From Gemmatimonadota bacterium (GTDB lineage Bacteria; Gemmatimonadota; Gemmatimonadetes; Longimicrobiales; Gaopeijiaceae): 64,000 bases of DNA. The notes beneath the pieces are model-generated. The model searched no databases, was not told the DNA's origin, and worked only from the letters and a program-made list of their open reading frames with translations. The stretch is taken from assembly GCA_009692205.1 (NCBI GenBank), contig SHZR01000011.1, positions 1-64,000 of the forward strand. The letters are read 5' to 3'. A program made the position numbers and the translations under genes. Below, piece by piece: positions 17,312-25,942 of this stretch (the first letter of the stretch is position 1; every line of letters begins with the position of its first letter).

Positions 17312-17752
17312 ATGCGCACCCCCGCCGCGCTCGACGTCCCAGTGGCCGAGACCACCATCACGGTGCGCAGCCCCGAGATCGACTCGTTCGGGCACGTGAA
17401 CCACGCGGTGTTCCTGCACTATTTCGAGCACGCCCGCTTCGAGGCTCTCGAGGCCGCGGGGTTCGCCTGGCCGCTCCTCCAGAAGAACGACTGGCAGATC
17501 TATGTCGTGCGCATCGAGGTCGACTATGTGGCCCAGGCCAGGCGCGGCGATACGCTCCGCATCCGCACCTGGGCCGACTCGTTCCGCAGGACCGCGATGG
17601 TGCTGGCCCAGGAGATCGTTCGCGACAACGGCCTGGAAGGTCCCACGGTGGTCGCCCGAGCCCGCGTGCACGCGGTCTGGATCGGACCCGATCGCAAGCC
17701 GATGCGCGTGCCTGAGTTCGTGCGTGCGGGGCTGACGGGCGGAGCGCCGTAA
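17312..17752 (+). CDS. Acyl-CoA thioesterase, 4HBT hot-dog fold
   Basis: The 146-residue protein has the 4-hydroxybenzoyl-CoA thioesterase/YbgC pattern: FGHVNHAVFLHYFEHARFEALE holds the active-site region (Asp in the usual D-x2-G-H-V-N is replaced by Ser-Phe before GHVNH), followed by the beta strands VRIEVDYVAQARRGDTLRI and VARARVHAVWI. It hydrolyses an acyl-CoA or acyl carrier thioester. ATG 17312 gives normal family length; a GTG at 17270 is also in frame. It lies 2 bp upstream of the phosphopantetheinyl transferase gene, a logical partner in acyl-carrier chemistry. Confidence 0.85.
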   Translation: MRTPAALDVPVAETTITVRSPEIDSFGHVNHAVFLHYFEHARFEALEAAGFAWPLLQKNDWQIYVVRIEVDYVAQARRGDTLRIRTWADSFRRTAMVLAQEIVRDNGLEGPTVVARARVHAVWIGPDRKPMRVPEFVRAGLTGGAP

Positions 17753-17754
17753 GC

Positions 17755-18486
17755 ATGGTCTTCGTCGGCAACGACGTCGTCGATCTGACCAACCCCCGCA
17801 CCGAGGGTCGTGCGACCGACGATCGGTTCGTCGGACGCGTGTTCGACCCCGAGGAGCAAGAGTCCATTCGGGCAGCCGGCGGCTCGGACATGGAGATCTG
17901 GAGCCGGTGGGCCGCCAAGGAGGCCGGGTTCAAGGCGATCTCCAAGGCCCTCGAGTCCACGCCCCCCTTCGTGCATCGCGCGTTCAAGGTCGCCTGGTCC
18001 GGCGGGGACTCGCCCGAAGCGACGGCGCAGGAATCGGGTGAGTTGGTGGTACGCGAGGGAGCGGTGGAGTATCTCGGCCGGCGGGCCCGCGTCACCGTCG
18101 CATGGCGCGACGGGGCCGTGCACGCAGTCGCCTACTTGAGCGACGACAGCGCAACGGAGACCGTCCGGATCCAACCCCGTGTGGTCATGATCGAGAGCCC
18201 TGGTAGCCGCTGGGCGGGATCGCTCGCGGATCTCAGGCAGAGCCTGTCCGAGCGCGAGGCCGACGCGGTGCACTCGCGCGAGTCGGCGGCGGTGCGCATT
18301 GGTGCCCGCGAAGAGATCGCCGGGCTTCTCGGAGTGACCGAGAGCCGCCTCGAGATCGTGTGTGCGCCGGGCCCCTGGGGTCGCCGTCCGCCCTGCGTTC
18401 TGCTCGACGGGCAAGCGACGCGTACCGACATATCCCTATCGCACGACGGCCGGTGGATCGCGTGGGCGATCCGGGTGGGAGCGTGA
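17755..18486 (+). CDS. 4'-phosphopantetheinyl transferase superfamily protein, two-module form
   Basis: PPTases transfer 4'-phosphopantetheine from CoA to a serine of carrier proteins. The 243-residue product carries the metal motif VGNDVVDL (4-11) and RWAAKEAGFKA (51-61) in its N-terminal half, and GRRPPCVLLDG and ISLSHDGRWIAWA (226-238) in its C-terminal half. This is twice the size of AcpS. The middle looks like the end of one AcpS-like module (GRRARVTVAWRDGAVHAVAYL) and the start of a second. In Sfp the SLSH part comes first and KEA second; here the order is reversed. It lies between a thioesterase and pyrE. No other holo-ACP synthase is in the window. Confidence 0.78.
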   Translation: MVFVGNDVVDLTNPRTEGRATDDRFVGRVFDPEEQESIRAAGGSDMEIWSRWAAKEAGFKAISKALESTPPFVHRAFKVAWSGGDSPEATAQESGELVVREGAVEYLGRRARVTVAWRDGAVHAVAYLSDDSATETVRIQPRVVMIESPGSRWAGSLADLRQSLSEREADAVHSRESAAVRIGAREEIAGLLGVTESRLEIVCAPGPWGRRPPCVLLDGQATRTDISLSHDGRWIAWAIRVGA

Positions 18487-18499
18487 AGGACGCGAGCGA

Positions 18500-19054
18500 G
18501 TGAACGACCATGAACGCCTAAGGGCGCTCCTCATCGCCCGGTCCGTCCGGCTCGGCGACTTCACGCTCGCAAGCGGGGCGAAGTCCGACTACTACATCGA
18601 CGTCCGCGCCACCAGCATGAGCGCGGACGGCCAGGTGCTGGTGGGTCGGGTCGGGTACCAACTCGTCCGCGAGAGCGGACTCGAGCCGACGCACATCGGC
18701 GGGCTCACGATGGGGGCCGATCCGGTTGCCTACGCGATCGCGCACCAGAGCGGTATCGACGGCCGTCCGATCGATGGCTTCTCGGTGCGAAAGCGCCCCA
18801 AAGAGCATGGCACCGGGCAACGCGTGGAAGGCGGTGTGCCGGTCGGCGCACGGTGCCTGGTGGTCGAGGACACCATGACGACCGGCAAGAGCAGCCTGGA
18901 GGCCGTGGAGGCCGTACGAGCGCATGGCGCGCTCGTCGTCGGTGTGCTCACGCTCGTGAACCGGTCGGTCGAGCCTGCGATCTTCGAGCGGGAGGGGCTT
19001 CCGCTCCTCTGGGTGTTCACGGGAGCAGAGCTCCTCCGCGCGGCGCGCGGCTGA
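18500..19054 (+). CDS. pyrE: Orotate phosphoribosyltransferase
   Basis: PyrE joins orotate to PRPP, giving OMP in pyrimidine synthesis. The 184-residue product has the PRPP-binding signature VVEDTMTTGKSS, the flexible catalytic loop region VRKRPKEHGTG, and the opening LASGAKSDYYIDVRA typical of PyrE. GTG 18500 is the start supported by length; the frame is open upstream into the previous gene but without homology. It follows the PPTase by 13 bp and converges on dnaN with only 13 bp between the stops. Confidence 0.94.
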   Translation: MNDHERLRALLIARSVRLGDFTLASGAKSDYYIDVRATSMSADGQVLVGRVGYQLVRESGLEPTHIGGLTMGADPVAYAIAHQSGIDGRPIDGFSVRKRPKEHGTGQRVEGGVPVGARCLVVEDTMTTGKSSLEAVEAVRAHGALVVGVLTLVNRSVEPAIFEREGLPLLWVFTGAELLRAARG

Positions 19055-19067
19055 GCCCAGCTCCGCG

Positions 19068-20174
19068 TCAGTCGAGAAGCCTGAGCGGCATCACGAGGCA
19101 GAGGTAGTCCGGCGCGTTCTCACCGATCGGCTCCATCGTGGCCGCCCGCTCCGGAGCCTTGAACGAGAACTTCACCTCGTCGGAAGGCATGTACCGCAGC
19201 ACCTCGAGGAGATAGTTCGCATTGAAGCCGATCTCGACCTCGGCGCCCTCGTAGCCCACTTCGAGCTCGTCGTGGCCTTCACCCAGATCGGGCGTGAGCA
19301 CGTTCAGGTGCACGCGCCCGGGCTCGAACTTCATCCGGATCCGGTGCGTCTGGTCCGAGGCCACCACGGCCATGCGACGTACTGCCGACTCCAGAGCCTT
19401 CTTATCGATGCTTGCGCTCTTGTCGTTGTCGCGAGGGATGACCTGCTCGTAGTTGGGGTACGTGCCCTCGATGAGGCGGGTGTAGACCTCGGTCGAAGCC
19501 GCGCGGAATCCGAGGTGATTCTCGCTGCGAGCTACCTCGATGGAGTCCCCGTCCTTGAATAGCCGCTGCACTTGGCTGAGCGCTGCCGGTGGCACGATGA
19601 AGTCCGCGGAGCGCGTGCCCGTGGATGCGACCCGCACCGACATCCTCGCCAGGCGATGTCCGTTGGTGGCCACCATCTTCATTTCGCCGTCACGGAGTTC
19701 CCAGAGGACGCCGTTCAGGATCGGTCGGCTCTCCTCGGTCGATACCGCAAAAACCGTGCGATGGATCAGTCCGTTCAGAGTTCCGCCTGTGACGGTCAGA
19801 CCACCGGAGAAGTCCACCTCGGTGAGCATCGGGAACTCGTCGGCGGGCAGACCATTCAGCTTGAAATGACTCCTGCCGCACTTGAGCTCGATCTGCTCAC
19901 CGCGTGTCGTGACTTCGACGGGAGAATCCGGCAGCTCCCTTACGATTTCCTGAAGCTTCTTTCCCGGCGCTGTCAGGCTTCCCGCTTGCTTCACATCCGC
20001 CGGAACCCTGACGCGTACCGCGACGTCGAGGTCCGTGCCGCTCATCCGTACCTCTCCGTCTCTCGCTTCGAAGAGGATATTCGACAGCACCGGGAGCGTA
20101 GTCTTCGACGGAATGCTCGCCGACACAGCAGCAAGCGCGGTGTGGAGGTTCTGACGGGTGATGGTGAAGTTCAT
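19068..20174 (-). CDS. dnaN: DNA polymerase III sliding clamp (beta subunit)
   Basis: The ring-shaped clamp tethers DNA polymerase III to DNA. The 368-residue product spans three similar domains, with MNFTITRQNLHTALAAVSAS at the start, LPVLSNILFEA, TNGHRLARM in domain 2 and the C-terminal peptide-binding end YLCLVMPLRL. The Met at 20174 gives the canonical N-terminus, so the ten-residue upstream extension is rejected. It lies downstream of dnaA on the same strand with a 237-bp spacer that may hold the origin. Confidence 0.97.
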   Translation of the reverse strand: MNFTITRQNLHTALAAVSASIPSKTTLPVLSNILFEARDGEVRMSGTDLDVAVRVRVPADVKQAGSLTAPGKKLQEIVRELPDSPVEVTTRGEQIELKCGRSHFKLNGLPADEFPMLTEVDFSGGLTVTGGTLNGLIHRTVFAVSTEESRPILNGVLWELRDGEMKMVATNGHRLARMSVRVASTGTRSADFIVPPAALSQVQRLFKDGDSIEVARSENHLGFRAASTEVYTRLIEGTYPNYEQVIPRDNDKSASIDKKALESAVRRMAVVASDQTHRIRMKFEPGRVHLNVLTPDLGEGHDELEVGYEGAEVEIGFNANYLLEVLRYMPSDEVKFSFKAPERAATMEPIGENAPDYLCLVMPLRLLD

Positions 20175-20420
20175 CGAACCATGGCTCCTGGCGATCGTCC
20201 ACAAGCCGAGATACTAGCTCTCTTACCCATAGAAAAACATAGCAGTAGTAGGGCGTGTGGATTCGGGGAAACGAGAGGCGTCGCGATGCCCGCGAGCGAG
20301 GCCCCATCAGGATAATCGGGAGTGGGTGCCCGACTGTATAGCGGTGTGGAAAAAGAGGCTTGATTGTGGGGATCGAGGAAACGGTCGGAGGGGACCGTGG
20401 AGTACGGAGGCTTATCCACC
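20175..20420. other. Candidate oriC: dnaA-dnaN spacer with degenerate DnaA boxes
   Basis: The spacer holds four sequences close to the DnaA box TTATNCACA on either strand: TCGTCCACA (20195-20203), TGTGGATTC (20256-20264), TGTGGAAAA (20345-20353, one mismatch) and TTATCCACC (20412-20420, one mismatch, at the dnaA stop). The stretch around 20220-20245 (CCCATAGAAAAACATAGCAG) is AT-richer than its surroundings and could melt. The gene context is that of a bacterial origin. None of the boxes is a perfect match, so the call is moderate. Confidence 0.5.
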
Positions 20421-21839
20421 CCTTCCCCACTCCTGTTCGGGAGAAGCGCCGTCGGGTCCACGGACCTCCGCGAGTGCGGCCTCGACCTGGCTACGGAAGT
20501 CCGCGTCGTGCTGCATCTGCTCCTCGACCTTACGGATCGAATGGATCACGGTCGAATGGTCGCGGCCCCCGAAATGCTCGCCGATGCGCGCCAGGGACAT
20601 TCCCAGCGTTTCCTTCATGATGTACATCGCCACCTGGCGCGGGACGGTGATGTCCTTCGTGCGTCGTTTGGACGCGAGGGCTTCGGCGCGTACGCGCCAG
20701 CGCCGGGCGATGAGCTCCCGAATCCGCTCGGGAGCGAGCACCGGACCTCCATCAGCTCCGCGTCGCCCGAGCACGCCACGCAACGCGCTGCGCGCGAGCG
20801 CCAGCGTGATCTCCTGATTCGTGAGCGAGGAGTAGGCGAGTAGCTTGATCACGGCGCCTTCGAGCTCGCGTACGGATGCGGTGCACGAGCGCGCGATGAA
20901 ATCGATCACCTCGTCGTCGATCCGAAGCCCGTCGTCGTCGGCCTTCTTCCGCAGGATTGCCATCCGCGTTTCGAAGTCCGGTGGCCGAATGTCGACCACG
21001 AGCCCCCATTCGAAGCGCGACACGAGTCGCTCCTCGAGTCGCGGCATGTCCTTCGGGGGCCGATCGCTGGTGAGAACGATCTGGCGCTGGGCGTCGTAGA
21101 GGGCATTGAAGGTGTGGAAGAACTCTTCCTGCGTGCTCTCTTTGCCCTCGAGGAAATGGGTGTCGTCGACGAGCAACAGATCCATCTCGCGGTAGCGGCT
21201 GCGGAACGCTGACATCGCGCCCTCGCGGATCGACATCACCAACTCGTTGGTGAACTGCTCCGAGGAGATGTAGGAGACCTTGCGGCTGGGATCGTGGGCC
21301 AAGAGCTGCTGCCCGATCGCGTGCATGAGATGTGTCTTGCCGAGGCCGACGCCGCCGTACAGGAAGAGCGGGTTGTACATCTTCGCCGGCTTGTCGGCGA
21401 CCGCACGGGAGGCGGCGACCGCGAGCTGGTTGTTGGTCCCGGTCACGAACCGATCGAAGGTGTAGCGCTCGTTGAGCGGTGGCCGCGGCGCCGCGGCCGG
21501 CACCCACGCGGTGGCTGCGGGGGCCGACTTGTGGGGTCGGGGCGCGGACGACGGGATGTTGATCGAGGGGAGCGCCGACGGGGAAAGCTCCGCCGCGCAG
21601 CGGACGGTGATGTGCATCGGGCGACCCAGTACCCGCTCGCCTGCGGAACGCAGGAGCGGACCGAACTTGTCCTCGAGCCACTCGACGTGGAACGGGTTCT
21701 GTGCTTCGATGATCAGTTCGTCGGAGCTCGACGCGATCGCCTTCGCGCTCGCGATCCACGTGTGGAAGGCGTGGTCGGGGACCGAGGCGCGAGCTACCTC
21801 CTGAATGCGGGTCCAGAGCTCCGTGGCTGTTACTTCCAT
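20412..21839 (-). CDS. dnaA: Chromosomal replication initiator DnaA
   Basis: DnaA binds oriC boxes, melts the origin and loads DnaB helicase. The 475-residue product has domain I (LWTRIQEVA..., FHTWI), a Pro/Ala-rich linker (about 95-125), the AAA+ domain with Walker A GGVGLGKTH and Walker B LLLVDDTHF, sensor motifs, and domain IV ending in the box-binding signature GGRDHSTVIHSIRK. The Walker B reads DDTHF rather than the usual DDIQF. A good promoter (TTGACT-17-TAGCTT) lies 62-90 bp upstream. It is first of a dnaA-dnaN unit and divergent from rpmH/rnpA. Confidence 0.97.
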   Translation of the reverse strand: MEVTATELWTRIQEVARASVPDHAFHTWIASAKAIASSSDELIIEAQNPFHVEWLEDKFGPLLRSAGERVLGRPMHITVRCAAELSPSALPSINIPSSAPRPHKSAPAATAWVPAAAPRPPLNERYTFDRFVTGTNNQLAVAASRAVADKPAKMYNPLFLYGGVGLGKTHLMHAIGQQLLAHDPSRKVSYISSEQFTNELVMSIREGAMSAFRSRYREMDLLLVDDTHFLEGKESTQEEFFHTFNALYDAQRQIVLTSDRPPKDMPRLEERLVSRFEWGLVVDIRPPDFETRMAILRKKADDDGLRIDDEVIDFIARSCTASVRELEGAVIKLLAYSSLTNQEITLALARSALRGVLGRRGADGGPVLAPERIRELIARRWRVRAEALASKRRTKDITVPRQVAMYIMKETLGMSLARIGEHFGGRDHSTVIHSIRKVEEQMQHDADFRSQVEAALAEVRGPDGASPEQEWGRGG

Positions 21840-21900
21840 CTAGTCGCTTTCGGAGGTCGGATGCGTATACGATGCGAGCTTCCCGCGCATGCGGGCGCCG

Positions 21901-21929
21901 AAGCTAAAGAGCGTATTTTGAAAAGTCAA
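21901..21929 (-). promoter_or_regulatory. dnaA promoter
   Basis: On the minus strand TTGACT (21924-21929) is followed after exactly 17 bp by TAGCTT (21901-21906), directed to dnaA at 21839. The leader then carries a hairpin (CCCGC-GCAT-GCGGG at 21882-21895, with flanking AGCTTC/GAAGCT arms). The region is AT-rich relative to the genome. No perfect DnaA box was seen close to it. Confidence 0.7.
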
Positions 21930-21986
21930 ACGGGTTTTTGCCGTGCACTCGACGAGCACGGGGACGTCCCGTCGGGGGGTGTGCCG

Positions 21987-22016
21987 TTGACCCCCTCGGA
22001 GGCCTCAACCTATCTT
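21987..22016 (+). promoter_or_regulatory. rpmH/rnpA promoter
   Basis: TTGACC (21987-21992), an 18-bp spacer and TATCTT (22011-22016) form a plausible sigma-70 promoter. The predicted start near 22023 leaves a short leader of about 33 nt before ATG 22056 and 52 nt before the rpmH ATG 22075. This excludes more distant upstream start codons for rnpA. Confidence 0.65.
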
Positions 22017-22055
22017 CCCCAGCTCTTCTTTGGCCTCGCAGGGCCGAGCACTTCC

Positions 22056-22604
22056 ATGAACCGGGCTGCCGGAAATGAAGCCAACATACAGGCCCCGCAA
22101 CCGCAAGCGGGTGAACAAGCACGGGTTTCGCGCCCGCATGGCCACGAAGGGCGGTCGCGCAACGCTCAACCGTCGCAGACGGCACGGGCGCGCGCGGATC
22201 GCGGTGAAGATCGCCGGGAAACCGTAGGCGCCGAGTCCCACCGACCGGAGCGCCTGCCCCGCGGGGCCAGGATCCACAGCAGCTCCGAGATTCGTCGATT
22301 GCTCGCGAAGGGGAAGCGACAGCGCACGACGAGCCTCGATGTGTACGTGGCGGCCTCGGGGGCCACGCGGTCCCGACTCGGAGTAATCGTGCCGAAGCAT
22401 GGCCGCCGGATCGTCGACCGTAATGTGCTGAAGCGGCGGCTCCGCGAGATCGGCAGGCGTCAAATTCTTCCCGCGCTCGATGCGCGGGGCGCGCGGAGGG
22501 ACATCTTGATACGAGCGCGCGTGGCGGCGTATGGCGCGGAGTTCGAGACTTTGGCTCGTGAGATCAGCGAGGCGGTGGAGGGCCTGTGCTCGGACGTATC
22601 CTGA
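22056..22604 (+). CDS. rnpA: Ribonuclease P protein component, apparently enclosing rpmH
   Basis: RnpA assists the RNase P ribozyme in tRNA 5' maturation. The conserved part, [17 protein letters not shown] to the RNR motif [15 protein letters not shown] and beyond, is coded from about 22254 to 22604. Searching back in frame, no ATG, GTG or TTG occurs between this conserved start and ATG 22056, and the frame stays open through the whole of rpmH (22075-22227) in another frame. The simplest reading is a 182-residue RnpA with a basic N-terminal extension, overlapping rpmH as reported for Thermus. A CTG at 22254 is the alternative start. Its 3' end overlaps yidD. Confidence 0.72.
   Translation: MNRAAGNEANIQAPQPQAGEQARVSRPHGHEGRSRNAQPSQTARARADRGEDRRETVGAESHRPERLPRGARIHSSSEIRRLLAKGKRQRTTSLDVYVAASGATRSRLGVIVPKHGRRIVDRNVLKRRLREIGRRQILPALDARGARRDILIRARVAAYGAEFETLAREISEAVEGLCSDVS
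22075..22227 (+). CDS. rpmH: 50S ribosomal protein L34
   Basis: The 50-residue basic protein begins [18 protein letters not shown] and continues [20 protein letters not shown], an unmistakable L34 of normal length. The ending [12 protein letters not shown] is slightly longer than the usual KGR(K/A)RLTA tail. It is the first gene after the promoter at 21987-22016 and lies wholly inside the longer rnpA frame, so translation of the two must be coordinated. The ribosome site is weak (GCCGGAA just before ATG). Confidence 0.96.
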   Translation: MKPTYRPRNRKRVNKHGFRARMATKGGRATLNRRRRHGRARIAVKIAGKP

Positions 22605-22849
22605 TCGGGCTGGTGCGGTTCTACCAGGCGGCGATCTCGTCGTGGACGCCCGCGTCCTGCCGTTTCACGCCCACGTGCTCGACGTACGCCATCGAGGCGC
22701 TGCGTGAGCACGGGGCGGTGCGTGGCGCGTGGCTTTCGATGCGTCGGATCGCGCGCTGCCACCCGTGGGGTGGCTTCGGCTTCGACCCGGTGCCGCCGCG
22801 CACGTCCGCTGGCGGGGACGCAGCGCCGGGCGAGATGACCGCGCGATGA
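22586..22849 (+). CDS. yidD: Membrane protein insertion efficiency factor YidD
   Basis: The 87-residue protein has the YidD/UPF0161 pattern: [37 protein letters not shown] followed by [19 protein letters not shown], with the three conserved Cys of the [10 protein letters not shown] and RCHPW blocks (shown here only as short motifs). It is thought to aid YidC-dependent insertion at the membrane. Start GTG 22586 lies inside the end of rnpA and its stop overlaps yidC, so the whole cluster is translationally linked. Confidence 0.94.
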   Translation: MLGRILIGLVRFYQAAISSWTPASCRFTPTCSTYAIEALREHGAVRGAWLSMRRIARCHPWGGFGFDPVPPRTSAGGDAAPGEMTAR

Positions 22850-24546
22850 GGACCGAGCTGCGGTTCCTGCTCGCCATCGGGATGATGTTCATCGTCCTTG
22901 TGGGCACGAACATGCTCTTCCCGCCGATCGTGCCTGAGCCGGGCATCGTGCCCGACAGCTTGGGTTCGACCGCCCCGACCGGTAGTGTCGGATCTCCGCC
23001 GTCTTCGACGGTGACCGGGGCCCCGCCCGCCGCGGTGGTCGCGGGCGCTCAGGTCGTGCCAGCACCCGAGGTGCTCGCGGAGACCCGCGTGACTGTGGAG
23101 AGCCCGCTCTACCGTCTCGAGTTCTCGAGCTACGGCGCGCGCCTCGTGTCTGCGGAGCTCCCGCGGTTCCGTGCGCTCAACCAGGAAGGTGTCGTTGACC
23201 TCGTACCGGCGGCGACGCCCGGGTACTTCGGTCAAGCTCTGGTCGTCGGTAACGACACATTGGACCTCGCTCGGGCGCCCTTCACGGTCGAGCCCGCCGG
23301 AGGCCTCTCGCTCGCGGAGGGGGGGAGCGGAGGGACGCTGCGGTTCACCTACGAGGACCCGGAGAGAGCGCTCCGCTTCGAGATCTCCTACACGTTCGAC
23401 CCGGGCCTCTACGTGATGAGCGTCGAGGGGCGAGTGGAGGGTGTGGCTCGGCCGCTGTTGCTGACGGATCTCGGCGAAGGGATCGCGTTCGCCGAAGCGG
23501 ACTCGGCGGGCGAGGCGCGCATGATGGCGTACGCCTACAACCACCTCGACCGAGGCATCGAGTCCACCGCGCTCGCGCGCGCGGAGCCCCAGATCGTTCA
23601 GGGCCCACTCCTGTGGGCCGCGTTCAGGAGCAAGTTCTTCGTCACGGTGCTGCTCGCGGGCGAGAGCGACGCGACGACGGAGGGCGCCGACTACCTGGGC
23701 GGCCTCATCCTGCGACCGGGCACGATCCCGGATCACGTAGGCATCGCGACGGCCCAAGGTGTGGGGACGGATGGACGCTTCGCGTACCGACTGTTCCTGG
23801 GACCCCAGGAGTACGCGAGCCTCTCGTCTCTCGGCCAGGACTTGGAGGAGGTCAACCCGTACGGTTGGCGGTTCCTGCGCCCGGTCCTCCGCCCGATCGT
23901 GTCCGTCATCCTCACGATCCTGACGTTCCTGCACACCAATCTGACCATTGGGTACGGCTGGGTGCTCGTCGTCTTCGGCGTGGCCATGCGGATCGTGCTC
24001 TTCCCGCTGAACCACAAGGCGATGAAGGCGCAGATGCGCAACATGGAGGTCCAGCCGCTCCTCCAGGAGATCCAGAAGAAATACAAGGACCAGCCGGAGA
24101 AGCTGCAGAAGGAGATGCTGCGGCTGTACAAGGAGCACGGCTTCAACCCGCTCGCCGGGTGCCTGCCCCTCCTGCTTCCCTGGCCGATTCTGATCGCGCT
24201 CTTCTTCGTCTTCCAGAACACGATCGAACTGAGGGGAGTCGCATTCCTTTGGTTGCCGGATCTGTCGACGAAGGACCCGCTCTACATCCTGCCGATGATT
24301 CTGGCCGGATCGATGTTCCTCATGCAGTGGCTGAGCATGAAGTCGATCGAGGCGCCGAACCCGCAGATGAAGATGATGATGTGGATGATGCCGCCCATGA
24401 TGCTGCTCATCTTCCTGAACCTCGCGAGCGGCCTGAACCTCTATTACGTCGTGTCGAACATCGCGACGATTCCGCAGCAGATGTGGATCTCCAACGAGCG
24501 CAAGAAGATGAAGGGCAGGCCGCCCCTCAAGCTCAAGGACGACTGA
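22846..24546 (+). CDS. yidC: Membrane protein insertase YidC
   Basis: YidC inserts proteins into the inner membrane alone or with Sec. The 566-residue product has the diderm layout: one N-terminal membrane segment ([19 protein letters not shown]), a Pro/Ala/Gly-rich linker, a large periplasmic P1 beta domain (about 75-340) and a C-terminal five-helix core with the cytoplasmic hairpin [20 protein letters not shown] and [16 protein letters not shown]. The periplasmic domain implies an outer-membrane-bearing cell. The ATG overlaps the yidD stop (ATGA). mnmE follows after 16 bp. Confidence 0.96.
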   Translation: MRTELRFLLAIGMMFIVLVGTNMLFPPIVPEPGIVPDSLGSTAPTGSVGSPPSSTVTGAPPAAVVAGAQVVPAPEVLAETRVTVESPLYRLEFSSYGARLVSAELPRFRALNQEGVVDLVPAATPGYFGQALVVGNDTLDLARAPFTVEPAGGLSLAEGGSGGTLRFTYEDPERALRFEISYTFDPGLYVMSVEGRVEGVARPLLLTDLGEGIAFAEADSAGEARMMAYAYNHLDRGIESTALARAEPQIVQGPLLWAAFRSKFFVTVLLAGESDATTEGADYLGGLILRPGTIPDHVGIATAQGVGTDGRFAYRLFLGPQEYASLSSLGQDLEEVNPYGWRFLRPVLRPIVSVILTILTFLHTNLTIGYGWVLVVFGVAMRIVLFPLNHKAMKAQMRNMEVQPLLQEIQKKYKDQPEKLQKEMLRLYKEHGFNPLAGCLPLLLPWPILIALFFVFQNTIELRGVAFLWLPDLSTKDPLYILPMILAGSMFLMQWLSMKSIEAPNPQMKMMMWMMPPMMLLIFLNLASGLNLYYVVSNIATIPQQMWISNERKKMKGRPPLKLKDD

Positions 24547-24562
24547 GCCGGTCGGGGGTGAC

Positions 24563-25942
24563 ATGGAAGTCGACACGATCGCTGCGGTGTCGACCGCGCC
24601 TGGCCCGGGAGCTGTGGCGTTGGTCCGGATGTCCGGCCCGGAGTGCGGGCGAATCCTGCGGTTGCTCGCCCCTGGCCTGTCGGCGCTGCCCGAGCCGCGC
24701 CGCGTGACGCTGGTGGACCTGCGGGATCCGGAGGACGGGGAGTTGCTGGACCGGGCGCTCGCCACGTTCTATGCCGGCCCGGCAAGCTATACCGGCGAGG
24801 ATGTCGTCGAGATCTCCTGTCACGGCGGCGCGCTGGTGCCCGAGCTGATCCTCGAGACGTGCGTGCGCGCCGGAGCGCGGCGCGCGGATCCCGGCGAGTT
24901 CACCCGTAGGGCCTACCTCCGGGGCAAGGTCGACCTCCTCCAAGCAGAAGCGGTGGCGGACCTCGTGCACGCGCGAAGCCGGGCGCTGCATAGGGCTGCC
25001 CTCACGCAGCTCGAGCACGGCCTGTCCGCGCGGGTGGCTGCCCTGAGGGAAGCGCTGGTGCACGTGGAGGCCTTGCTCGTGCATCACATCGACTTCCCGG
25101 AGGAGGACGAGCCACCCGTCCCGATCGAGCGCATCGTGAAGGAGGCGGAGGCCGTGTTGCGCGACATCGACGTGCTGTTGGCGACGGCGCCCGAGGGCGA
25201 GCTGCTCCGGGAGGGGGCGCTCGCGGTGCTTGCGGGAAGGCCGAACGCCGGGAAGTCGTCGCTGTACAACGCACTGCTGGGGGAGGAGCGCGCGATCGTC
25301 ACCGAGGAGCCGGGCACGACACGGGACGCGTTGGTGGCGAGCATCGAGCTCGGAGGCTTTCCCTTTCGACTCGTGGACACGGCGGGGCTGCGGGAGGCCG
25401 GCGAGCGGGTGGAGCGGATCGGGATCGAGGTCACGAGACGGTATCTGGAGCGGGCGGACGTGGTGCTGCTTTGTTGTCCGTGTGACGTGGAGGTATCGGA
25501 GGCGGAGCGGGCGTTCCTGCGCGAGGCGGGGGGTGTGCCGATCGTATGGGTGAGAACGAAGGCGGACCTCGTGCCGGCTGCGGGTGGTGACGACGTGGTC
25601 GCAGATGATCTGGCTGGCGTGGCGAGTACAGTGCGCGTGTCGGTAGAGACCGGCGAGGGGCTAGATGGGATCCGGCGCGTGCTGCCGGGGCTGGTCTATG
25701 CTGGGGTGGTCACCGCGAGCCCCGACGCACCAGTGCTGACCCGGAGCCGCCACCGTCGTGGCCTCGAGATCGCGCGTGCCGAGATTGAAGCGTTCCGCGT
25801 CGCGTTGGGGGATGGGCTCCCCGCGGAGGTGGCGGCGAGCCATCTTCGTCCTGCGGAGACCGCTCTGGAGGAGGTCCTGGGCACGATCTCCACGGAGGCC
25901 GTATTGGATGCCGTGTTCGCCGAGTTCTGCGTCGGAAAGTGA
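24563..25942 (+). CDS. mnmE: tRNA modification GTPase MnmE
   Basis: With MnmG it installs the cmnm5 group at U34 of tRNAs reading two-codon sets. The 459-residue protein has the folate-binding N-terminal domain (start DTIAAVSTAPGPGAVALVR; SYTGEDVVEISCHGG), a helical domain, and the inserted GTPase with G1 GRPNAGKSS, G2/G3 EPGTTRD and DTAGLRE, and G4 as RTKAD rather than the usual NKxD. It ends with the catalytic FCVGK. The next gene starts within its last codons. Confidence 0.95.
   Translation: MEVDTIAAVSTAPGPGAVALVRMSGPECGRILRLLAPGLSALPEPRRVTLVDLRDPEDGELLDRALATFYAGPASYTGEDVVEISCHGGALVPELILETCVRAGARRADPGEFTRRAYLRGKVDLLQAEAVADLVHARSRALHRAALTQLEHGLSARVAALREALVHVEALLVHHIDFPEEDEPPVPIERIVKEAEAVLRDIDVLLATAPEGELLREGALAVLAGRPNAGKSSLYNALLGEERAIVTEEPGTTRDALVASIELGGFPFRLVDTAGLREAGERVERIGIEVTRRYLERADVVLLCCPCDVEVSEAERAFLREAGGVPIVWVRTKADLVPAAGGDDVVADDLAGVASTVRVSVETGEGLDGIRRVLPGLVYAGVVTASPDAPVLTRSRHRRGLEIARAEIEAFRVALGDGLPAEVAASHLRPAETALEEVLGTISTEAVLDAVFAEFCVGK

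Noticed and set aside
22075-22604. A short RnpA starting at an internal TTG or GTG
   Set aside because: The first such codon in frame lies inside the conserved N-terminal helix (IRRLL), which would remove the substrate-binding start of the protein.
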